DNA from: Agelas oroides | Taxonomy: Eukaryota; Porifera; Demospongiae; Agelasida; Agelasidae | Assembly: GCA_949130485.1 (NCBI GenBank) | Contig: OX422183.1 | Span: forward strand, 11,196,543-11,260,542 | Direction: 5' to 3' | Length of the DNA: 64,000 nucleotides | In this document: in pieces, positions 1-11,600 of the stretch | How positions within the stretch are numbered: position 1 is the first letter of the stretch | Layout of the letters: each line of letters starts with the position of its first letter | The notes under the pieces: generated by a model | Seen by the model: only the letters and a program-made list of their open reading frames with translations | What the model was told of the DNA's origin: nothing | Database searches by the model: none | Position numbers and translations under genes: made by a program

Positions 1-873
1 TTGACCAAATAAGGCATGTCGCACATGCAATCTTCCTTTTGAACAATGTACAGCAACTTTTTCCCTTTGCAAATTTCAGTGGTTGGATCAAAACTGCAAG
101 AAATGCCCTCCAGATCACTTGTTGGATTTGGCCCTTCTTTGTCTTTTTGCATACTCCATGTCAAAAACTGGATGATGGTGAGGCCCGGGGACGAGGCTAC
201 AATGCGCTATGTCCAAAAGGGTTCATCTTACTTGCATGGACATAGTTAGATGATAATTATAAGGTGGGCACAAGCATTGCAAAGTGCTACGTAAAATTTT
301 GAGGGGTGGGAATTCACGAAGAAGTTCTGGCTATTGTAGTGGCCACTTTGGCATTTTGTTATATAATGTACGGGAAGCTCTGAGTGAATAAGCGCCACCT
401 TCGAATAGTATCGCGGCTAGTATATGCGGCACGCTCACATACTTGTGAATAATTTCAGACCACAGTCAACGACTTAACGCTTCATGTTGTACAACTTCTT
501 CCCACAGCTGAAAGCAGAACTGGGAGGCTGTGCATACTACTGACAGCGTTTAACAGTCGTCACTGTATCGCTCGTACGTTCCTTATCCAGCCGTTGTTGA
601 TGTCTGCAGGTTTTCTGAAGAAATAAACGCCGCCTTCGAATAGTAGCCGCACAAAAAAGAGCAGCAAAAAAATAGTAGCCGTGGCATCTGATCTAAGAAA
701 TACGGTAACTATAGCTTGTATACACAGCAATGTCATCTAGCCATATGAGGTGGCCATGCTTAGTTAGACAATGGGGGAGGGGTCCCTCACTGAATACATT
801 TCATTGCATTTCACATGCACATGCCTTCTTCGTCCTGAACAAAGGCCTCAAGGTTGTTCAGATCTCTACCGCC

Positions 874-1194
874 TAGTCTCGTCCCCAGACCCCAACCACC
901 CTCTCGCGAGGAGAAATGGTCTGGTGAACCAAGTCCAATTTCTTGGGCTAGCAATTTCTTGGGCTAGCACACACTTTTGCAACAATCCAAATATTTTGTA
1001 GCAAACCCGCTCAAAAAAGGTACTCAAATGGAGATGAACAAACTTTAGTGTTGTAAGGTAAGTGCTACGTAATAACTACCGATCTTGCAATCTCATTGGT
1101 CCTTACCGCTTTTGGGGAATAATCCCAAGAAATTCGACTTCGTTGACCAGACCGTTTCTCACCAGGAGGCACACGTGGGCTGGGCATGAGACTA
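874..1194. mobile_element. TAGTCTCG-type MITE
   Basis: Inverted ends TAGTCTCGTCCCCAGACC and a related GGGCTGGGCATGAGACTA, with a second matching inner pair around GAAATGGTCTGGTGAACC. The same family occurs at 42977-43270 and 53511-53833. Confidence 0.65.
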
Positions 1195-1625
1195 CCTTCC
1201 CCCCTGTTTGCCATTGACATTATTCACATGACAAGATCTACCAAGCCTTTCCTCTCTGTTTTTGCATACTGTGAGCGATCAAAAACTGGAGTCTGGTGGG
1301 GAAACAACACTACCTAAGGCATAATATGTCTTCACGTTCTTGACCTCATTCCCAAGTGGACAACATGGGGCTGTCACATATGTGGCTGTCCCAGGAAGAA
1401 ATTAGGCATTATTCTATCATCTATTTTGATCACATTAGGAGTGCCGTAGAGCAGAACTTCCGCTAGAGGTGGGATTCATATGTGCTACACAGATGCATAA
1501 ATGCCAGACACGCCTCCGCAGTGCATATGATCCCCACCCTTAATAGAAGCTCTGTATTACAATGCAATGAAATATGCAAACAGAATATTAGGGACTGCCA
1601 CATATGAACACCAAATATGGACATA

Positions 1626-1668
1626 GCACACACAGACAGACAGACAGACAGCCAGACAGCCAGACATG
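1626..1668. repeat. Microsatellite (ACAG)n
   Basis: CACACAGACAGACAGACAG run with GCCAGACA variants. Confidence 0.8.
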
Positions 1669-2154
1669 AAACATGAAATAACAAAACAACAGAATAACTA
1701 TTGTTGACTGGAAATGAAATTGCTTTGTAGGTACGCTATTTCTGTATTCTGTGTTTAGTGTTTCCATGCAGGCTCTCTCCTACCTTTTTAGGTGAAAGCC
1801 TTCGAACAAGGATATCATATTTCTTGTACAGTAACTGGCTTCAACTAATATACAGTGACTGTAGTGCCGCAGCCACCTCTTCATTACGGATACTACCCTC
1901 CCACCACTTGACCACTTGTCTATAATAGGCCCCAAAAAAATGCTGGTACCATGGCAACCATTATATAGTTCCACAACAATGAATATTTCTACACATGTGG
2001 GCTCTTTGAACTACACAAGTTGGCTATCAACACAAGTATCAGTAGTGCATAATTAAATTCAACTATGGTCTTAAGTCTAAGTGGTTAAAGAAAGCACTGA
2101 AGAAGCCAGATACAATAATTGTGAAAATGGCAAGTTATCTAGTGGTCTTAATTT

Positions 2155-2502
2155 AGCCTCGTTCCCAGTTCCCAGGCCTCCCTCATTTTTTGTCCTTCAG
2201 TTTGCATTCAGTATAATACATGGAACCGGAAGAGCAGTGAAAAACGGGGAACACCTATCACATGAATGATGTCTGGTGGACACAAGGTGGACGTAGGAGG
2301 GGAGGGGTCATCATCAAGCACTCCAATGATAGCCAGACATTCACAACATCGGCAGTACTTGATTTCACTGGTAATGAACTCGCACTCTATGGTTTATTGC
2401 ACACGAGTTTGTAGCTGGGCACCGCCCCCCACCTTGAGTCCATGTCATGAGATAAGTGTTCCCAGGCCTTCCCGAAGGAAGGGGAGGCCTGGGAACGAGG
2501 CT
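2155..2502. mobile_element. TAGCCTCGTTCCCAG-type foldback element
   Basis: Starts TAGCCTCGTTCCCAG and ends CTGGGAACGAGGCT. Flanking direct repeat GGTCTTAATT at 2145-2154 and 2503-2512. Similar but shorter hairpins recur at 6701-6800, 11635-11690, 28116-28190, 39000-39083 and 62394-62478. Confidence 0.65.
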
Positions 2503-3060
2503 GGTCTTAATTTATGTGCCCTGTAGCCTCATGCCCGGGATGTTCATAGTTAAATGAACGACCTGGGTATGCAGCTATGTGACCTCGTGCTATAGAGACT
2601 AGGAGGTTATGACACAGACAACCGTGTTTGGTACCATTTTAGTACCAAACCGAAAACCAACCCTACTTTGGATTGTTAGCAAGATTGTTTTCCTATACTG
2701 GAACTGATACCATTCCTGGATGAATGGGGTCTGGGAATGAGACCACTACCATATATGGCGGTCTTAGGAGTACAAATTGAACATTTTCCATCAAATGTTT
2801 CAATCACATTACGTGTTTGAAGTGGGGTGGGGCCCTATACACATCCCGTATTAATGAACATCAATGAACCACATCTCCCTGAAAAAGGCAGGTCTGTAAA
2901 TACTTTATGGAAAGTCATCCACTGCTCAGGACACATTTCAGCCAATGCCACGCCTCATCAGCTGCACAGTGGTGACTGGGAGATGGGGCATCCTCACACT
3001 TCATATTTTCAAACGTCATAATGTAATTGAAACATGTGACAGAGAACATTCCATTACTAC

Positions 3061-3315
3061 AGCAAAAGTGCATAAGAACGGGTGGCTAGAGTAAGAGCGT
3101 GTAACTCCGTAAAATTTGAAACCGGTCGGAATTTACCGCCAGTACTAAAAATAGTAACACGCACTGGGCATGCTGCGTAGACATAAGGCATTGTTGCTAA
3201 GCATGTGACTGGGTGTTCTATTTTTTAGTATGGTTCAATAATTTTGACCGGACTATGGGCTTCTATTGGAGTTACACGCTCTTACTCAAGCTGCCCGTTC
3301 TTATGTACTCTTGCT
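3061..3315. mobile_element. MITE with about 48-bp inverted repeats
   Basis: Left end AGCAAAAGTGCATAAGAACG and right end CGTTCTTATGTACTCTTGCT continue as inverted repeats through AGTAAGAGCGTGTAACTCC. A shrunken near-perfect palindrome of the same family is at 7989-8066. Confidence 0.65.
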
Positions 3316-3865
3316 ACAGGGATTGCCATAATATTATATATAGATCCCTGCCAACCAATCAAATTGTAGAACAGTTGCAGTATTTGGGTGTCACAGATGG
3401 AAGTGTCATGGGCACACACTTGAGTACCTGTAACTCGGAGTATAGGTCGCTGTCCACAGATATGATGGAAACGTTTGGTGGGTACATGTGCTGTAGATGG
3501 AAGTAGTCCTGTGCTGCTCCGTTCTGGCATGGAAGATTGTCCTGCAAGATTATGACATAATTTTATACATAGCTAGGCCTGTCAGCATGTAAACCAATTC
3601 TGTATGTGAATCACTATACTTGTGAAAATTCTAGTGTAAAGTACTACGCATGAAGGATTTCTCCATCTTCTCAGTTTCTGATTGCTCGCATGTTTTTACA
3701 AAAACAATTACCTGCAAGCAATCAAAAATTAGAAAGAGACTAACTATCAAATTAGCCGAGTTGTCTGCCTGCTAGTCTGTGTCACAGCAAGACAGGAAAC
3801 AACTCACAACTACTCTAGCCAGACTAGACCTGTCATTGTTAACAAAGTTGTAACCAGTAAACAAC

Positions 3866-4838
3866 TAATTGGCTGCTGTACCAAGCTGTAACAGTAAACA
3901 ACTAAATATAACCCGTTACCCAGGCAACATCTAAGAATGTTGCCCATATCTCTCTTGTACAGTGATGTTGCCTAGGTAACAGGTTATATAATAGTTATAT
4001 CCCTCCCTGGGGAGTGGTCTTGCACATTGGTGTCGGGCTACGCCCGACACCAATGTGTAAAACGACCACCCCCCAGGGAGGGATATACTGAACTATTACT
4101 TGGCTGCTGTACCAAGCTGCAACAGTAAACAACTAATTGCCTGCTGTACCAAGCTGCAACAGTAAACAACTAAATATAACCCGTTACCCAGGCAACATCT
4201 AGGAATGTTGCCCATATCTCTCTTGTACAGTGATGTTGCCTAGGTAACAGGTTATATAATAGTTATATCCCTCCCTGGGGTGTGGTCTTGCACATTGGTG
4301 TCGGGCTACGCCCGACACCAATGTGTAAAACGACCACCCCCCAGGGAGGGATATACTGAACTATTACTTGGCTGCTGTACCAAGCTGCAACAGTAAACAA
4401 CTAATTGGCTGCTGTACCAAGCTGCAACAGTAAACAACTAATTGGCTGCTGTACCAAGCTGCAACAGTAAACAACTAATTGGCTGCTGTACCAAGCTGCA
4501 ACAGTAAACAACTAATTGGCTGCTGTACCAAGCTGCAACGGTAAACAACTAATTGGCTGCTGTACCAAGCTGCAACAGTAAACAACTAATTGGCTGCTGT
4601 ACCAAGCTGTAACAGTAAACAACTAATTGGCTGCTGTACCAAGCTGCAACGGTAAACAACTAATTGGCTGCTGTACCAAGCTGCAACGGTAAACAACTAA
4701 TTGGCTGCTGTACCAAGCTGCAACGGTAAACAACTAATTGGCTGCTGTACCAAGCTGCAACAGTAAACAACTAATTGGCTGCTGTACCAAGCTGCAACGG
4801 TAAACAACTAATTGGCTGCTGTACCAACAGTAAACAGG
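3866..4838. repeat. 37-bp minisatellite array with embedded foldback blocks
   Basis: Unit TTGGCTGCTGTACCAAGCTG continuing to CAACAGTAAACAACTAA (37 bp), about a dozen copies from 4368 to 4838 with an A/G variant (CAACAGTAA or CAACGGTAA). Upstream, two copies of a block offset by 268 bp (about 3901 and 4169) each hold two foldbacks. Confidence 0.85.
3906..4086. repeat. Paired foldbacks, first block (second at 4174-4354)
   Basis: First hairpin: TATAACCCGTTACCCAGGCA against TGCCTAGGTAACAGGTTATA. Second: TATATCCCTCCCTGGGG against CCCCAGGGAGGGATATA, with an inner 12-bp stem TTGGTGTCGGGC / GCCCGACACCAA. Confidence 0.75.
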
Positions 4839-5576
4839 TTGTTGTATGCAGCCGTAGTAAACAAGTTAATTGGCTCTTGTATCATGTAACAGTGAACAGG
4901 TATTAACAAATGGAAAACTTTCTGCCGACATCTCTGTTTAATATACCGTATTCTTCGCCAACAGAGACCTACACGCTTTGATAAACTTGGTAACCTCTTA
5001 CTATCGTTTTGACGTTTGAAACACACGCTGAATGTCCTACAGGGTCACCGTTTTAATGCGGAAAATTGTAGGGGGTGTGGTCAGAGTCGTGACCGTGTCG
5101 CGAAATTAAAAATCGCTAAATTTTTTTCTCGGCGTGTTTGTTGGTGATTCGTGAAAATTTATGCTCGCGAAAATTTCCCGCTATACGGTATCGGTCATCA
5201 TTACGGTGAGACTTCAATTTCAGCATGATGATATGACTACGTAAAAGCATTTTCCCTGATAACAAATGAAGCAGTCATTCTAAACGTTGGGAAAAGTTTC
5301 TGATTTTCAGTTACTTGATAGCAGATCTAGAGAACTGTTTATTGATTATACAAGAAAACAGCTGAGTAGCTATTGAAAATTGGCAGTTGAAATATATGGT
5401 GGGTGGTTGGTCCAAGCAAACAAGCATACACAAACGTTGGCGCAATGCAAAATTAGCTGTTGTATCATCAAGCTATAATTGAGGCAAGTCTGAACAAGCC
5501 TCACACTGGCATGACTGGATTGCGCATGTATGTGTTGTGCTTGTTTGTTTGTTTGGACCAACCACTTACCATATAT

Positions 5577-5629
5577 TCAAATGAACGCATTCACGAAGAT
5601 TGTCCGTGGCGACATGTACTCCGGTTCAG
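5577..5629 (-). CDS. Gene A tail exon 11: probable last coding exon
   Basis: Acceptor TTGTTACAG, phase 1, encoding EPEYMSPRTIFVNAFI and a TGA stop. The phase fits the 6264 donor exactly. It contains a further tyrosine motif. The exon is very short, so support rests on splice signals and phase only. Confidence 0.45.
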
Positions 5630-8600
5630 CTGTAACAACGTGAGTGAATGCCTGCTGCCAACTGTAGCGTTGCCATGAAAGTGACTGGAAGGGCAAGGCA
5701 ACCCAAGTTGAATGCGTTTGCAGCACACTCGGGTATATTCTCACAGCCTGCCTTGTCAACGTCATGCAGTGATCAAATAGCAGTCACATGACAAGGCAAT
5801 AGGGTCTGCAGTCACATGACAAGGCAGGCTGCGAGTTATGGATGGCAGAATGTATGGAGGTGAGGTTTGCTTCAATTAGCCGTTCAGAACTTCAGGTAAG
5901 CACCATGCATGTACTATGTACAAGCTAGACTAGGCTGCTCATACATAGCAGGGATTACTCCTGCTTGTTCACGGTTTGTGTGTAAAGTATAGTTTAGCCA
6001 TAGTGCATAGCTGCTCTGGCTGGATGAATAGCTGCTCTGTCAGTATGTGTGGTCACATTCATGCATACATGTGGGCCTTTTAGTGATGACATTTGCTTAA
6101 CCATCCTCTCGCTTAGGCTCACTCCAGGATGATGCAGCAACTCACTAGTAGTAAACAACCAATCGTACCCTTGCTAACAGTAAACAACTCACAGAGGTAT
6201 TTCCTGTCTGTGCCTCGAGTAACAAGACACACGAGGAAGATTGGCGCTCCTGTGGCTCCTCACCGGTGCCAGCTATCTTCTCATCACTCCCACTCGGTGG
6301 CGTAGTGTCAACATCGACATTGACATAGTTTCGTGGTGGCAGTGGTGGTGTTAGGTCGCTGTTTTCGTCTCCAGTGAGCTGTTGGTCTGGAGACATTGTT
6401 TCTCGACCCGAGTCACCATCAGTGACAGAGGGGCTATCAGTAGTGGTGGTTGTGGGCTTTCGTGCTGGTTTCTTCTTCTTTGAAGGTTTGGTGTACAAGT
6501 GGGGGGAAGTGACTGTGGGTTGTACCTGGAGGAAGGAAAGATGGCAGCAACTTTACGGAGATAGCCCTTTTTCCAAGGAGATGCTTTCATCAAGCATGTA
6601 CATTGATCATCTGTTTTGCATGATACTGAAAGTAATTTTTGAACAACTACACAAGCCATGTGAAACCTTTTTAGGACTAAAAACTACTACATGTAAAAAG
6701 GAGCCTTGTTCTCAGGGCACTCCCAGATTTTATCTCACAGCAGCGGGGATTTTTCTCCACTGCTATGAGATAAATCTGGGAGTGCCCTGGGAAGGAGGCT
6801 AACTAAAAAGCACCAGAAGACCTTTGCACAATTGATTTGACCCCCCCTCTAATGTTACCAGGCCCTTTCATCCCACATACACTGGTTGTTACTAAAACCT
6901 GGAACGGATAGAACGATGGCGGAACATTCTGCCCTATTCCGCATACTATAATATGGAATAGTCAGCTAGTTCTGTCTCATGTTTGACCAAAATCTTTTCT
7001 GCCCTCTGGTATTTGTGAGGATAGAGCCTGGCAGGTAGCTTAGACAAAGCCAAGGTAAGTAAACATGTATGCTACCATAAGCTTATAAGCAGTGAATAAG
7101 TGTGATGCTGAACAGCTCTGCCGAGTATACAGAGTGACTAAGCACTTACTTCGGCTTTCTCTATAGCTATCTGAAGAAAGGGTTATGTATAAAAAGCCCA
7201 GCTCCATGTTCATTGATGGCAGAGGTCTCTCATGCTAGCTTCATGGTTCAGTGAAATAACTTAATGCATGCATGTTAAATTCACAGCTGTTCAACTTACA
7301 CACTCAAACTATGAAGATAGCACATGAATTCGATGTGTTTCGAAAGTTTTGAAACTGTTCAAAGCACTGGTAGACCATCACTTCATATGAATTTGAATCT
7401 CTTCGAACTACTAGTAGACCATCAATCTCTTCGAACTACTAGTAGACCATCAATCTCTTCGAACTACTAGTAGACCATCAATCTCTTCGAACCACTAGCA
7501 GACCAGCAATATAACTTTATAAGGTAAGTAGAATCTTTTGTCATTGTCGTCTTCTTCGTTCTGTGAGTTACTTTTTATCCCCACGCAGTTCCGTATTTTA
7601 GTAGGTGGAATAGGATGGAATGTTCCATCATTGTAAGTGTTCCATCCAATCTGGGTTTTAGAAACGACCCATGCACTCGCATACATGGCTAGACATTAAC
7701 ATACCTCACTGGTGCTGCTGCTGGAAGCTTGGCTGGGAGAGTTGGCTCCAGACTGCCTTATGTTTGCAGCATGTAGACTGTGGTCTGCTGTGTCATACAC
7801 ATGCTGGGATGAGCAAGCAAAACAATAACAATAGAAAACACCATTACAACAATGAAGTGAGATTGCAACTGTCTCTATGACCTATGTAACATCATCTGAT
7901 TTGCGAGTGTGAAACAGCAGCTAAATGCACTACATACTAAGTAAACCAATCACTGCGTTTAAGGTATCTGTACATAGGGTTCTGTTTCAAGAGAACATAA
8001 GAACGGGTGGCTAGAGCAAGAGCGTGTAACGCTCTTGCTCTAGCCACCCATTCTTATGTGCTCTTGCTGTTATTATAGTACTGCCGTCCAAGGTGGTGGA
8101 ACAAATGCATGACAATTAACTGGTTCATGCAGTTTTCAGGCTGGTTCTGGTTTCAGTGCTACTGAACTTGGGAATGGGGCAGAATGCACAGTGGCAGAGG
8201 TTCTTCACATCATGCATGAACGAGCCAGCTAGCCTGCTATACACGGCAGGGATTTCTCATGGTTTTAAAGTGTGAAGCTTGCTCAGGCCTATGCAACTAC
8301 GGTAGTTTCCCCACCAATAGCTTCAGCATGTGCAGTCACCCAAACGTCAACCTTTTGCTATGAAATTTGCTTAATCAGCTACACACTCAGGCTCGCCTCA
8401 GGATGATGCAGCATATCCCTAGTATAGTACTGGTATCCAAGCATGACTACTACTGTGGTCTGCAGTCCATGCAGTTTTCAGGCTGGTTTCAATATACTGA
8501 ACCTGGGAATGGGACTGAGAAAAGAGGCTGTTTGTCTGCTTTTGAGTTGTAATCTTCAAAGTTAGTGGCTAAGCAACAAGATATGTGGCTTCAGATTACA

Positions 8601-11600
8601 AAGCAAGTGGTTAACAACAAAAGATGAGTGGCTGAACAACAAAAGAAAAAGAGGCTAAGCGATAAAGATAAGTCACTAAGCAACAGAGATAAGTTGCTAA
8701 GCAACAAAGATCTGTGGTAAGATATGTGGCTAAGCAGTAAAAATTACATTCCAGAAGGGGAAGGTCAGCAGAATAATTACATCCCACTAACCCAATTTTT
8801 AGACTCAAGTTCTAACAGGATTTGGAGATATCAAAGATTGAAATCTAAACACTTCAAAGAAGAAGGACAAACTTCCTGGAGAACCCACACGTGAGACACT
8901 TCTCATGTTGTGTGCTGTTTGAAGTGGCAGTATTTAAAACTCAGACAGGTGGCGGTACAATTACAAACAGCTGTTCTGACACATTTATGTCTTCTCCATG
9001 CTGGCCCACTAAAAGTCCCCACCACCAACAAAGGCACATCAGCAGAGTCAGCAGAGTCAGCAGGCCACTAATCATGAACTAGTTTGTTCACAGACCTTTA
9101 TTCCTAGATTGTCAAATAAAAGCATAGAGTGCACAGCTGCCCTTGTAGAACAAATAATGGCTGCATTACGCAAGTGTGGTCACCCACCCACAGTAAAGAA
9201 CTGCCTTTGTCTTTTGTAATCAATAAGTATATAAGTTAGCAACAGTATTGCCCCCTGGCCTCTAGGTGAGTCCGATTTTATTACTTGCAGTGTGAAAAGT
9301 TAGGAGAAGGCCATGTATGCAAACCTTCCAGGGGGTTTGTGTGAGACCGTTTACCTAACAACTAGTTGTGTTTAGATAAAGACAACAAGAACTGAAAAAA
9401 ATGCTGAACAAAAACAAATAAACAGACGGGATTTAACCATGATTGACTTTCTGTATTTAAATGATCCTATGTCTGAAATTCTCTACACATGCAATGAAGG
9501 GTAGATTATTTAGACCAAGCTTTGTCACCCCTTGCTGGCTGTGAGTAGCCCGGTTTGTCTTGCACAGTCCACAGCTTTGATAACTCCATATGGAGCAAGC
9601 GTTACATACAGTTCTAAACTATTTACTGAACTACTGGGCATATATTTGAAGCAGCTAGCTTGGACCAGATCTGTCTTATCTGCTGCACAGTTTGTGCACA
9701 ACCTTAGAGAACCGGAACCACTGTGCAACTATGAATGTGTGAACCAAACCATTGTGCTCACTCATGCTATCTGCTATGTTGTCACTGTATAAATAGTCTT
9801 ATCTTTATTGGGCTACATTATCTGACTTACAACACCATCAGGGCTTTGTGGTTGAGAAGAAGTCTCACTGCTGTCTCGAGCTGTGAAAGTTGTACATGTT
9901 GGGGTAGGGAGTGGGGATGGTAGGTCGTAGAGAGGATTGCTGTCTAATAGTGGTCTGAATGCGAGGGGAAGAGAGGAGGAGAAGGAGGAGGAAGAGCAGA
10001 AGGGGGAAAGGTCCAAATAAAATGCTACTCAAATTGAGTGAACTATACTGCAAACACAAACCGTTTTTAAAATGAGTCACTAGGATTGATGATGGTTGCT
10101 TACTATCAATTAATACTGACTTTGAATGTAGCTTGTAAATCAATATAAACTGTGCTTATGTGATGAAAAAGTAGTCACAATGACATTCAACTACACTAAA
10201 TTAAATATGCAACTAGTGATCTAGGCTTCATCTAATGTATCTTTGATTAGTACAAAAGGCTGCTTTTCTTCACCAGATAATAGTTAGACGCTGAGACTGA
10301 GGGATCTACGTGATTTAGAAACCCGAGGGCCTGAGGCTGTAGCGCCCGAGCGCAGCAAGGGCACTACTTAAGGGCCCGATGGTTTCTAAATTGCGTAGAT
10401 CCCGTCGGTCAAAGTGTCTAACTTATTTAGAGTATGCCACTACAACGCAACTTTTCAAACCAGGATGAGGATGGAACAACTTAGCAGTGAGCTGGTTGCA
10501 GGGTGATGACACCATGTCTACTGTGCGAAAAAGGCAAAACAAGCTTCACCTTCGCTGTTTGGGGGCTCGATGCACCCTTGGCTCCACCTGCTAAGCTGAA
10601 ATTTACGCCCATCTGCACCAGCGCCTGCCCCAAAAGAAGCTCCGCCCCTCTCTCCATGTTCGAGGGAAGCAGAGTGAAAGGGAAGACCACAGACTATTCT
10701 ATGAAACTTTGGCATAAATGGTGAAGACCGTGCGTCAAGAAACTCAGGGTGACATCACAAACCTGACAGTCCGTCTGCACTCTTCCCACCATAATTTCAA
10801 TGTCAGCATCCATGATGGATACGTCTGTCCGTGTCCATAGCAACTAATTTTCATGTTTTGTATCAACAATAATGTGTTAGCTATATCAACACTTTTTTAA
10901 TGTATCCATAAACAATATTGTTGTTACAAATGTAAGTCTTACCCAGGGGGGTGGACTCTACATGTAGAGTCCACGAACGGTGGCTCTAAGTGATTTAGAG
11001 CTATCACACTGACCAATCAAATCCAAGCATTTCATGATAGCATACTCTAAGCATTGGTTATGACTTAAATGTACAACCTACACTGTAGAGTCCAGCCTCT
11101 TGAAACGTGGCTGCTTTTTGGGTTGAACCGGAAGGTCATAGATACGATCCTTGTAGTCATTCTCCTCCGTGCTCTTTTCCCACTCTTTCACATCAACTTC
11201 TTTTAGCTCTTTATGTCGTTTTTCTGCAACTGTATATTGTCTTTTGCGACATGTGAACCTGATTGCAAGCACCATTATAATCACAAGAACCAGCAACAAA
11301 AGAAGTCCAGCACCTGTACGAGCGAGAGAGAAAGGAGAGAGAGAAAGGAAAGCACATATCTTGTGCATGTTTCTCTAGCGAAATGCAAACATGCAATACC
11401 ATGCAGATGAGAGTATTTTTAGAATGACTTAATTTTAATCAAACTTTATATGGTTACATTGCAGCTATTGTAATATTGAAGATAAATATTTACTTCAGCA
11501 CACATATCTGAGTGTATGTCCAATTTGCAAATATGATTGACAAACTAATTCAAACCTTCCAATTATAGCTCCTCTCCAAATATGTACAGGCCTACGCTAC

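Larger units (their letters stand above)
1..5576. other. Intergenic stretch rich in small repeats
   Basis: No supported exon. Contains the inverted-repeat elements, foldbacks, microsatellite and minisatellite listed separately; the remainder (for example 1-870, 1200-1620, 4840-5570) shows nothing recognisable. Confidence 0.5.
6526..9830. other. Gene A tail intron with repeats
   Basis: Would be the intron between tail exons 9 and 10. Contains the hairpin at 6701-6800, 28-bp tandem repeats at 7402-7508, the palindrome at 7989-8066 and degenerate short repeats at 8565-8745. Nothing else recognised. Confidence 0.5.

Noticed and set aside
6374-6802. 142-codon plus-strand open frame
   Set aside because: It overlaps the supported minus-strand tail exon and includes a hairpin repeat; no domain seen.
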